From NCBI GenBank assembly GCA_020860745.1, contig JAJBTR010000142.1, positions 1-5,798 of the forward strand: DNA of 5,798 nt, given 5' to 3'. This DNA is from Lachnospiraceae bacterium. Lineage in GTDB: Bacteria > Bacillota > Clostridia > Lachnospirales > Lachnospiraceae. This document shows, in pieces, positions 1 to 5,783 of the stretch. The first letter of the stretch is position 1. Each line of letters opens with the position of its first letter. The position numbers and the translations under genes were made by a program. The notes below the pieces were generated by a model that saw only the letters and a list, made by a program, of their open reading frames with translations, did not search any database and was not told where the DNA came from.

Positions 1-65
1 AAATTGTGGAAAATATATTTAATAATGAATAAATATTATGCAATTTTATTAAGAGACTGTGCTTT

Positions 66-71
66 TATAGT
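66..71 (+). promoter_or_regulatory. Weak candidate -10 element (TATAGT) for the dehydratase cluster
   Basis: TATAGT matches the sigma-A -10 consensus at five of six positions. It lies about 75 nt upstream of the chosen TTG start, a plausible leader length. The matching -35 region (around 43-49) is poor, about two of six, so this is only a suggestion. TATTAT at 34-39 is an equally plausible alternative. Confidence 0.2.
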
Positions 72-132
72 AAATGTTTATGGTTTTTGCGCACAAACAT
101 TTGCTTTACTCAAAATGAAAATCAAATATCTT

Positions 133-138
133 GGGAGG
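133..138 (+). promoter_or_regulatory. Ribosome binding site GGGAGG that fixes the TTG start at 147
   Basis: GGGAGG lies 8 nt upstream of the TTG at 147-149, an ideal spacing. The frame is also open upstream to another TTG at 87, but a start there has no Shine-Dalgarno match and would add 20 residues before the conserved N-terminal strand. With the start at 147 the protein opens directly into the phosphate-1 loop (GIDLGN), as family members do. Confidence 0.8.
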
Positions 139-146
139 AAACATAT

Positions 147-917
147 TTGTATACATTAGGGATTGATCTGGGGAATTGTTCGGCGAAAGCGGTTTTATAT
201 GACAGCGATCTTGACCGGATTGCGGCGCAGGAGATAATTGTGTCCATGGAAGAATGTGCGGTGCTTGCGGATCGTGTGCGGAATTCTGTGCTGTCTGCGG
301 GTGGACTTTCGGGAAAAAGCATCGATAAAGTGGTCTGCACCGGTGTGTGGGGAAAGGAGATCCCTTTTGCGGATCAATATGTATCGGAACCGATGGCAGT
401 CTCTGTCGGAGCGCTGCGGCTCTTTCCGGACTGCAGAACTATTCTTACTATGGGAGCGGAGCGCTGCATTGCCATTCAATGTAATGAGGATGGTATGCTG
501 GATAAATACGCGATGAATGATAAGTGCGCGGCCGGATCCGGGATGTTTCTGGAGACGATGGCTACGGTGCTTGAAGTGGGGATAGAGGAGATGGGAAAAT
601 GGTCTGAACAGTCGTCCGCTCCGGTAGCTATCTCGAATCAATGTGCAGTATTTGCGGAATCTGAAGTTGTTGGATATATTCACCGGCGGGTACCGAAAGC
701 GGATATTATACGGGGGCTGCATGATTCCCTGGCACACGGGAGTATGGGTGTGCTTGCCCGGGTGCGCCCCGGCGCGGAGATTGTGTTTTGCGGCGGAGTG
801 GCCAAAAACAAAGGTATGGTTCAGGCATTGTCAGACGCAAGCGGAAAAAGAATTCTGGTGCCTGATCAGCCGGAGTTTACGGAAGCACTTGGCGCGGCTT
901 TATGCGGAGCGAGGTAG
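147..917 (+). CDS. BadF/BadG/BcrA/BcrD-family activator ATPase with degenerate phosphate-2 motif
   Basis: A 256-residue cytoplasmic protein of the ASKHA-fold ATPases that activate 2-hydroxyacyl-CoA dehydratases (HgdC, FldI, HadI) or form the ATPase half of class I benzoyl-CoA reductase (BcrA/BcrD). The family homodimerises or heterodimerises around one [4Fe-4S] cluster and uses ATP to push an electron into the partner enzyme. Visible motifs are the phosphate-1 loop GIDLGN (5-10), NDKCAAGSG (124-132) with Cys127, NQCAVFAESE (164-173) with Cys166, and the adenosine-side motif GGVAKN (216-221). The two cysteines sit where the cluster ligands of the known HgdC structure are expected. Oddly, the phosphate-2 motif, DIGGQD in the neighbour, reads TMGAER (101-106), so the acidic residues are lost. 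Length is normal and the frame intact. I infer a non-hydrolysing or weakly hydrolysing partner of the next gene's product, but a homodimer with altered ATP use is possible. The start is TTG, chosen by its ribosome binding site. Confidence 0.9.
   Translation: MYTLGIDLGNCSAKAVLYDSDLDRIAAQEIIVSMEECAVLADRVRNSVLSAGGLSGKSIDKVVCTGVWGKEIPFADQYVSEPMAVSVGALRLFPDCRTILTMGAERCIAIQCNEDGMLDKYAMNDKCAAGSGMFLETMATVLEVGIEEMGKWSEQSSAPVAISNQCAVFAESEVVGYIHRRVPKADIIRGLHDSLAHGSMGVLARVRPGAEIVFCGGVAKNKGMVQALSDASGKRILVPDQPEFTEALGAALCGAR
514..535 (+). repeat. Copy 1 of a 22-bp perfect direct repeat within the two ATPase genes
   Basis: These 22 bases recur exactly at 1357-1378. In both places they encode the cluster-ligand segment NDKCAAG in the same reading phase, with identical codon choice at every codon. 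The repeat reflects the paralogy of the two genes, either a retained conserved segment or a small gene-conversion tract, rather than a mobile element. Confidence 0.7.
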
Positions 918-995
918 TGATTATTGGAAATGTCATGCCTTGCGTAACAGGAGGGAATATTTTCAAAAAAAGCGTGATAAGGCGAGGATAAGAAA

Positions 996-1793
996 ATGTT
1001 GACAGCGGGAATTGACATCGGATCAACGGCTGCAAAAGCTGTGATTATGGAAGAAAAGGAAATCAAAAGTTATGCCATCATTCCGACTGGCAGTGACAGT
1101 GTGAAAACGGCTCAGACTGTTATGGAACAGGCCTTAAACCGGGCGGATGTACGGCAGGAAAATGTACAGTATATCGTGGCGACCGGCTATGGGAGGATTG
1201 TTGTTCCCTTTGCAGATAAAAATATTACAGAGATATCCTGTCATGCGAAAGGCGCTGTGTTTACCTGCCCGGACGCAAGGACGATTCTGGATATCGGCGG
1301 GCAGGACTGCAAAGTGGTCTGTTGTGATGAACGGGGAAGAATACAGAATTTTGTCCTGAATGATAAGTGCGCGGCCGGTACCGGCCGTTTTCTGGAAATG
1401 ATAGCAAAGACGCTGGACATAGCAATCGAGGAAATGGGGGAGCTTTCTTTTCAGACCGACGGTGAGATACCTGTGATCAGCAGCATCTGCGTTCTTTTTG
1501 CCAGAAGTGAGATTATGAGACTGATGAGAAGAGGATATCCGAGAAATGAAATTTTAGCCGGATTGCTGGAAGCACAGACCGACCGAATCGTTTCTCTTCT
1601 GCGCAAGACTGCCTGTCTGCCGGAGCTGATTATTACCGGCGGCGTGGCGAAAAATTCCGGTATGGTAAAACGATTGGAACAAAAATCCGGTATGACAGCG
1701 TTAAAAGTACAGGAGCCGCAGATCATAGGAGCGCTTGGCGCCGCCTTTTTTGCCTCAGAGGCGCTTGCGAAACAAAAGCGCGGTGCAGACTGA
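996..1793 (+). CDS. BadF/BadG/BcrA/BcrD-family activator ATPase (2-hydroxyacyl-CoA dehydratase activator type)
   Basis: A 265-residue member of the HgdC/FldI/HadI/BcrD-type [4Fe-4S] ATPases. It should accept an electron from ferredoxin or flavodoxin and, on ATP hydrolysis, transfer it to the dehydratase/reductase encoded just downstream. All classical motifs are present: phosphate-1 loop GIDIGSTAAK (5-14), ATGYGR (62-67), phosphate-2 DIGGQD (99-104), NDKCAAGTGRFLE (122-134) with cluster ligand Cys125, second ligand Cys165 in SSICVLFARSE, and adenosine motif GGVAKNSGM (215-223). The usual FAESE after the second cysteine is FARSE here (Glu to Arg at 170), whereas the upstream paralogue keeps FAESE. 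The ATG has a GAGG at 984-987, 8 nt upstream. It lies 78 nt after the first ATPase gene with no terminator between, so the two are probably co-transcribed. Whether it pairs with itself or with the upstream paralogue is inference. Confidence 0.93.
   Translation: MLTAGIDIGSTAAKAVIMEEKEIKSYAIIPTGSDSVKTAQTVMEQALNRADVRQENVQYIVATGYGRIVVPFADKNITEISCHAKGAVFTCPDARTILDIGGQDCKVVCCDERGRIQNFVLNDKCAAGTGRFLEMIAKTLDIAIEEMGELSFQTDGEIPVISSICVLFARSEIMRLMRRGYPRNEILAGLLEAQTDRIVSLLRKTACLPELIITGGVAKNSGMVKRLEQKSGMTALKVQEPQIIGALGAAFFASEALAKQKRGAD
1357..1378 (+). repeat. Copy 2 of the 22-bp perfect direct repeat
   Basis: Identical to 514-535 and in the same codon phase, encoding NDKCAAG around the cluster-ligand cysteine of the second ATPase. 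The flanking bases diverge immediately on both sides. Confidence 0.7.
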
Positions 1794-1902
1794 GAAAAGT
1801 TATTTTTGAACAGTTCCGAAACGGAGCAGGCGCAGGATTATGGATTTGCGGTAAATAAATGTAGTAATCGCATGCAAAATGCCTGAAAAATACACAAATA
1901 GC

Positions 1903-1911
1903 AAGGAGGAG
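1903..1911 (+). promoter_or_regulatory. Strong ribosome binding site AAGGAGGAG
   Basis: An almost perfect anti-16S match placed 7 nt upstream of the ATG at 1919. It is the strongest site in the window, consistent with the catalytic subunits being made in excess over the activator ATPases, as known for this enzyme class. The preceding gap (1794-1902) has no convincing promoter or terminator that I can see. Confidence 0.8.
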
Positions 1912-1918
1912 AAGCTGT

Positions 1919-3067
1919 ATGAGTAACGCGTTGGAAAAGTTTAAAACAGTAGTCGCTGATACCGAAAGCTGGTTGAAAGATTACAAGAAGAAAAGCGGCA
2001 AAAAGATTTTGGGATGTTATCCCATGTATGTGCCGGAGGAGCTGGTGCATGCAGCGGGAATTTTGCCGGTAGCGATGTTTGAGCATGATGAGCCTGTTAC
2101 GCTGGCGGATCAGCATATTCATCGCTATGTCTGTCATTGCCTGAGAGGAATCTTTGATCTGAGCCTTAAGGGCGAATTTGATTACCTGGACGGCGTAGTC
2201 TTTACTGATTTCTGTCTGACCACCAGGATGACTTCCCAGGTATGGATATACAACCATGATGATAAGGATTCTTTTTACCACTGTATTTTCACACAGCAAA
2301 ATATGGTCAGCCAGCAGGCGCCGATACATTTGAGAGAAGAATTCCAGATCTTAAAAAAGGCACTGGAAGCTTATACCGGCAATGAGATTACAGAAGAATC
2401 GTTAAAAAACAGCATTCGCATTTACAATGAAAATCGCAGACTGTTAAAAGAATTATATGAGATACGCCGAAAGGATCCGGAGATACTGAAAGCCAGCGAC
2501 TATGTCAATGTGGTTGCGGCAGGCATGATCATGCCGAAGGAGATGCATACAGAATTGCTGAAAGAACTTCTGGATGAATTTGACGGCGTCACGAAAATAG
2601 CATCGGAAAAGGCAAGGGTAATTGTTTCGGGTATGTTCTGCGAACTTCCGAATCCCAGCCTGATGGATATGGTGGAAGCTTCCAATATGGCAGTATGTGA
2701 TGATGATATTTATACCGGGCGCAGATATTTTGACTATATTCTGGATGAAGGTATGGATCCGGTGGAAGCAATGGCCAGCCGGCATCTGAACGATATCCCG
2801 GATCCCAATAAGCACAATCCGAATAATGAGTGGGTTCCGTATCTGAAAAAGCTGGTGGCGGAAACCGGTGCGGAAGGCATCGTGATGTATGTACTGAAAT
2901 ACTGTGAAGCACATTTATTTGACGTCCCGTATCTGACGCATCAGATGGCGGAAGCGGGAATTCCGATTTTGATTATTGAGACGACAGAGGCCGGTGCGAC
3001 AGAGCAGATGCGCACAAGACTGGAAGCATTTTCTGAGATGATTACACTGGGGAGGGATGAAATATGA
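1919..3067 (+). CDS. 2-hydroxyacyl-CoA dehydratase / benzoyl-CoA reductase-type subunit, BcrC/HgdB-like
   Basis: A 382-residue soluble protein of the HGD-D family, which includes the smaller subunits of 2-hydroxyglutaryl-, phenyllactyl- and 2-hydroxyisocaproyl-CoA dehydratases and BcrC of benzoyl-CoA reductase. Family signatures are the N-terminal YPMYVPEELVHAAGILPV (34-51, compare the usual YVPEEL-AAG-LPV) and the C-terminal KYCEAHLFDVPYL (327-339) followed by GIPILIIE and QMRTRLEAF (363-371). Likely [4Fe-4S] ligands are Cys72 or Cys74 (VCHCLRG), Cys99 (TDFC) and Cys329 (KYCE), matching the three-cysteine pattern of the family; five other cysteines are present. An electron delivered by the ATPase would reduce this cluster. 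The gene ends in an ATGA overlap with the next one, so the two subunits are translationally coupled and should form a heterodimer. The substrate is not evident: dehydration of a 2-hydroxyacyl-CoA and reduction of an activated ring are both compatible. Confidence 0.92.
   Translation: MSNALEKFKTVVADTESWLKDYKKKSGKKILGCYPMYVPEELVHAAGILPVAMFEHDEPVTLADQHIHRYVCHCLRGIFDLSLKGEFDYLDGVVFTDFCLTTRMTSQVWIYNHDDKDSFYHCIFTQQNMVSQQAPIHLREEFQILKKALEAYTGNEITEESLKNSIRIYNENRRLLKELYEIRRKDPEILKASDYVNVVAAGMIMPKEMHTELLKELLDEFDGVTKIASEKARVIVSGMFCELPNPSLMDMVEASNMAVCDDDIYTGRRYFDYILDEGMDPVEAMASRHLNDIPDPNKHNPNNEWVPYLKKLVAETGAEGIVMYVLKYCEAHLFDVPYLTHQMAEAGIPILIIETTEAGATEQMRTRLEAFSEMITLGRDEI
3051..3056 (+). promoter_or_regulatory. 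Internal ribosome binding site GGAGGG for the second dehydratase subunit
   Basis: It lies within the last codons of the upstream subunit gene, 7 nt before the ATG at 3064. It supports the ATGA-overlap start and translational coupling of the two subunits. Confidence 0.75.
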
Positions 3068-4317
3068 GCAAACAGATTATAAAAGATACAAATGCAATCC
3101 TGGAACGGCAAAGCAATGCCTTTGTGGATAATTTTAATGAAGCCTGGGAATTAAAGAAAAGTGGAGGTAAAGTGATCTGGAGCAGTTCCGGAGGTCATAA
3201 TGAGATTCTCCGTCCCATGGGCTATGCTGTATGTCTTCCGGAAGTGTATGGAATGATTCTGGCAAGCGCGGGAATGAGCGATCAGTTATGCAAGATCACA
3301 GACAGTTACGGCTATTCCTCCGATTTGTGCTCCATTATTCGCTGTTTCCAGGGATGGGCGCTCAGTGACCCGCCGCTGGATCCGCAGAAACTGCCCTTTG
3401 GCGGATTCCCCGAGCCGGACGCACTGTATTGTGCGGCATACTGTCCCGGGTTGTACAAAATATGGCAGGAACTGGCCAGAGTTTACAATGTACCGCTTCA
3501 TGTTGTGGAACATCCCTGGGTAAATGATCTGGATGTGGCTGATCCTTCTATTATGGAAGCAAAACTTTCGCAGGATATCGCGGGTATGAAAGAGGAACTG
3601 GCTTTTTATGAGGATATTATCGGAAAGAAACTGACAGATCAGGAATTAAAGGATATTGCAGTGAAGGAGAGAGATGTCTCTGTTCTGTGGCATGATATTC
3701 TGCGGATGAATATGCACAAACCGGCTCCTATGTCTTTCTTTGATCTTGCCAATATTTTTACTATGTTCCAGTTCTACAAGGGTACGGATGACGCGCTCAC
3801 CTACTATGCCTGGGTGAAAGAGGAAGTGCAGAAGCGGATTGACAACCATTATGTATCCATGCCGGAGAAATACAGAGTATGGTGGTTTGGAAATCCGGTT
3901 GGCTTTGCGGCCGCGAAACAGCAGAAAAAAATGGAAGAACTCGAGGTTGTGCCGGTGATGTCCCAGTGGTGCTGGTATTTCGGAAACGAGGATATGGATG
4001 TGGAGGATCCGATCCGCGCGATCTGTCAGTACAGCAACTGCAGTCCGCTGCAGTTCCGCGGCACAAGGTATAAAATTGACGAGATTGCCAGAATGGTGAC
4101 CGAATACGGATGTGACGGTATTATCTGCGTGGGATCGAGGACATGTCAGGTTTGTACGGTGGATAACAATGAGATTCTGGAGCAGGTGGCGGCCAGAACC
4201 GGACTGCCGTTTGTAAAAATTGAGACTGATATGGCGGATGAAAGCTTCTATTCGGAAGAAGAATTTAATGCCGCGATAGATAGTCTTGTCGAGATGATGG
4301 AACAGCGGCGGAGATAA
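3064..4317 (+). CDS. 2-hydroxyacyl-CoA dehydratase / benzoyl-CoA reductase-type subunit, BcrB/HgdA-like, cysteine-rich
   Basis: A 417-residue partner subunit of the same HGD-D family. Recognisable parts are the N-terminal GGKVIWSSSGGHNEILRPMGY (34-54) segment, corresponding to the family strand that leads into the substrate pocket, the middle YCAAYCPGLYK stretch (122-132), GSRTCQVCTVDNNE (357-370), and a tail of the type GLPFVKIETDMADE-FYSEEEF (380-401), which resembles the D-D-R-NFSE ending of BcrB/HgdA-like subunits. Candidate cluster ligands are Cys89 or Cys94, Cys123 or Cys127, and Cys361 or Cys364. The protein holds 13 cysteines, many in pairs (303, 321, 326; 350, 355, 361, 364), more than a single [4Fe-4S] cluster needs. 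The ATG at 3064 overlaps the previous TGA by 4 nt, with GGAGGG at 3051-3056 inside the upstream gene. Translation should be coupled and stoichiometry 1:1. It is the last gene before a clear terminator. Confidence 0.92.
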   Translation: MSKQIIKDTNAILERQSNAFVDNFNEAWELKKSGGKVIWSSSGGHNEILRPMGYAVCLPEVYGMILASAGMSDQLCKITDSYGYSSDLCSIIRCFQGWALSDPPLDPQKLPFGGFPEPDALYCAAYCPGLYKIWQELARVYNVPLHVVEHPWVNDLDVADPSIMEAKLSQDIAGMKEELAFYEDIIGKKLTDQELKDIAVKERDVSVLWHDILRMNMHKPAPMSFFDLANIFTMFQFYKGTDDALTYYAWVKEEVQKRIDNHYVSMPEKYRVWWFGNPVGFAAAKQQKKMEELEVVPVMSQWCWYFGNEDMDVEDPIRAICQYSNCSPLQFRGTRYKIDEIARMVTEYGCDGIICVGSRTCQVCTVDNNEILEQVAARTGLPFVKIETDMADESFYSEEEFNAAIDSLVEMMEQRRR

Positions 4318-4341
4318 ATTTGCCGTATCAAACATAGAAAG

Positions 4342-4382
4342 AAATGGCCTGTGTTCTAAACACGAACCAGGGCCATTTTTTT
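4342..4382 (+). terminator. Rho-independent terminator of the dehydratase cluster
   Basis: An 8-bp stem, AAATGGCC (4342-4349) with GGCCATTT (4371-4378), encloses a second small hairpin, GTGTT (4351-4355) with AACAC (4359-4363). A run of seven T follows (4376-4382). It begins 25 nt after the last dehydratase stop. Read on the minus strand the same stem is followed only by TTTC, so it may also stop convergent transcription from the CLC gene, less efficiently. Confidence 0.85.
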
Positions 4383-4426
4383 CTGTTGAGAGGAGAGAAG
4401 ACCCGATAAAATAAATAAGGTATCAT

Positions 4427-5689
4427 CTATTCGCTCTTCCTGTTAATATATTCCGTCTTATACTTGGAGTAGATAATCCGCTGGCTGCTGTAAAGCCCAT
4501 AATATCCGGACATCATGTAGCTCAGTGCGATGGCGATGAGATAGTAGGGCATTCCCTCAAATCCGAAGAGCTCAAAGCAGATCAGCAGCGCTGTGATGGG
4601 GCTGTTGGTGACGCCGCAGAAGACGGCGCCCATCCCGACGGCGGCGCAGAGCGCCGGGGAGAGCCCGATGAGGTTCCCGAAGAGGCAGCCGAAGGTCGCG
4701 CCGATAAAGAAAGTGGGCACGATCTCGCCGCCCTTATAGCCGGCGCCCAGCGTGGCCGCCGTAAAAATCATCTTTAACAGGAATGCAAGCGGGTAAACTT
4801 CGCCCGTGGCGATACAGGACTCAATCATGCTCATGCCGGTGCCGTTGTAGTCCTGACTTCCGACAAGCAGAGTCAGAATGACGACAATCCCGCCGCCCAC
4901 GGAAGCGCGCAGATACGCGTTTTTGAAAAATCGTTTGTACAGATGCTCTGCGCTGTGGAGAATCACGCAGAAGAGGATGCTCACGAATGCGCAGAGTACC
5001 GCCAGAACACCGATCAGAACCGCTGTCCGTATGCTGAAATCCGGAAGCACGCCGAGATCAAAGGATTCCGGCATGGCATGGCAGGAGAGTGCGATGCCGT
5101 GAGCAACCAGGGATGCGATGACACAGGGAACCAGGGCAGAGTAGTGCATGATTCCAACGCTGACCACCTCCATGGAAAAGACAGCCGCTGCCAGCGGCGT
5201 TCCGAAGAGCGCGGAAAAGGCAGCGCTCATGCCGCACATAATCATAATATGCTGGTCTTTGTCGTCAAAGCGAAACAGTTTTCCCAGCGCATTCCCGATA
5301 CTTCCGCCCAGCTGCAGCGCCGCGCCCTCACGCCCGGCGGACCCTCCGAACAGGTGTGTGATTAGGGTAGATATAAAAATCAGCGGCGCCATCCGCAGAG
5401 GAATTTTGTCATTAGAATGGATGGCGGACAGAACCAGATTTGTGCCGGTGTCCTTTTCGTCGTGAAGAAGGCGGTAGAGTCCAACGATGGCGAGGCCTCC
5501 CGCCGGGAGCAGGAAAATCAGCCGCGGATGCGCCGCGCGGCAGGATGTCACCGCATCCATGCAAAAATAAAACGCCACGCCTACGAGACCCACCAGGATG
5601 CCTGACAAAATGGAAAATATGATCCATTTCAGGGAAGTCCCAATCTGATAGGGGTAATTTTTGATAAAGCTTTTCGCGTGTTCTTTCAT
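4427..5689 (-). CDS. CLC-family anion channel/antiporter, CLC-F (fluoride/proton antiporter)-like
   Basis: A 420-residue polytopic membrane protein of the CLC (voltage-gated chloride channel) family, with about ten hydrophobic segments from residue 20 to 400. It keeps the gating/proton glutamate in GREG (119-122, Glu121), preceded by THLFGGSAGRE. The chloride-type GSGIP filter is replaced by DTGTN (80-84), and the third pore motif reads GGEIVPTFFIG (320-330) rather than GGFxP. As I recall them, CLC-F fluoride exporters share HLFGGSAGREG, KGGE-P-FFIGA and a GYY-LY-SQ--Y-K ending (here 395-410), so fluoride export is a good hypothesis. GREGA in place of GREGT/V is a small deviation. Chloride or other anion transport remains possible. 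The gene is convergent with the dehydratase cluster and visibly richer in GC. The ATG has only a weak GGA at poor spacing upstream. No fluoride riboswitch is visible in the upstream 109 nt. Confidence 0.9.
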   Translation of the reverse strand: MKEHAKSFIKNYPYQIGTSLKWIIFSILSGILVGLVGVAFYFCMDAVTSCRAAHPRLIFLLPAGGLAIVGLYRLLHDEKDTGTNLVLSAIHSNDKIPLRMAPLIFISTLITHLFGGSAGREGAALQLGGSIGNALGKLFRFDDKDQHIMIMCGMSAAFSALFGTPLAAAVFSMEVVSVGIMHYSALVPCVIASLVAHGIALSCHAMPESFDLGVLPDFSIRTAVLIGVLAVLCAFVSILFCVILHSAEHLYKRFFKNAYLRASVGGGIVVILTLLVGSQDYNGTGMSMIESCIATGEVYPLAFLLKMIFTAATLGAGYKGGEIVPTFFIGATFGCLFGNLIGLSPALCAAVGMGAVFCGVTNSPITALLICFELFGFEGMPYYLIAIALSYMMSGYYGLYSSQRIIYSKYKTEYINRKSE

Positions 5690-5711
5690 AATGATATTTG
5701 TTCCATTCGAT

Positions 5712-5740
5712 TTTATCTGTCCGTTCCTGCTAAATCACAA
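5712..5740 (-). promoter_or_regulatory. Candidate sigma-A promoter for the CLC gene
   Basis: On the minus strand TTGTGA (5735-5740) is followed after 17 nt by GATAAA (5712-5717), each matching consensus at four of six positions. Transcription would start near 5705 and give a leader of about 15 nt. The -35 box lies immediately downstream of the T-run of the minus-strand hairpin. The match is weak, so this is tentative. Confidence 0.3.
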
Positions 5741-5741
5741 C

Positions 5742-5783
5742 AAAAAACCCACAAAGTTCTAAATGATTATTATTTTGTGGGTT
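5742..5783 (-). terminator. Minus-strand rho-independent terminator upstream of the CLC gene
   Basis: On the minus strand a perfect 10-bp stem (5774-5783 with 5746-5755) with an 18-nt AT-rich loop is followed by six T (complement of 5742-5747). The direction implies a minus-strand gene ending just beyond the right edge of the window. If transcription instead starts further upstream, it could act as an attenuator ahead of the CLC gene. On the plus strand no T-run follows the stem. Confidence 0.7.

Larger units (their letters stand above)
1..146. other. AT-rich intergenic leader upstream of the dehydratase cluster
   Basis: This stretch is very AT-rich and contains no supportable gene. It probably carries the promoter and 5' leader of the four-gene cluster. 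The best -10-like hexamers are TATTAT at 34-39 (five of six matches to TATAAT) and TATAGT at 66-71. Neither has a convincing -35 box at 16-18 nt. A short inverted repeat, AAATTG at 1-6 and CAATTT at 41-46, brackets part of the region but is too short and AT-rich to call an operator. The window begins here, so a promoter further upstream cannot be excluded. Confidence 0.5.

Noticed and set aside
87..146. Longer first ATPase beginning at the TTG at 87
   Set aside because: There is no ribosome binding site before 87. The extra 20 residues precede the conserved first strand and do not look like family sequence. The TTG at 147 has an ideal GGGAGG.
195..737. 180-codon open frame on the minus strand opposite the first ATPase
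   Set aside because: It is antisense to a gene with clear family motifs, and its translation is rich in Arg, His and Ser with no recognisable domain. It is a shadow of the coding strand.
1794..1918. Possible terminator or internal promoter between the ATPase and dehydratase genes
   Set aside because: Only 4-bp hairpins are visible (for example TCCG/CGGA near 1817), with no T-run. No pair of promoter boxes has acceptable spacing.
1838..2329. 163-codon open frame on the minus strand across the intergenic gap and the start of the BcrC-like gene
   Set aside because: It overlaps the strong ribosome binding site and N-terminus of a well-supported gene. No ribosome binding site or domain supports it.
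3646..4335. 229-codon open frame on the minus strand opposite the BcrB-like gene
   Set aside because: It is fully antisense to a conserved subunit gene, and the His- and Arg-rich translation resembles no family I know.
4943..5365. 140-codon plus-strand open frame inside the CLC gene
   Set aside because: It is antisense to conserved CLC pore motifs. The long open frame follows from the high GC of the gene, and its composition is unlike a real protein.
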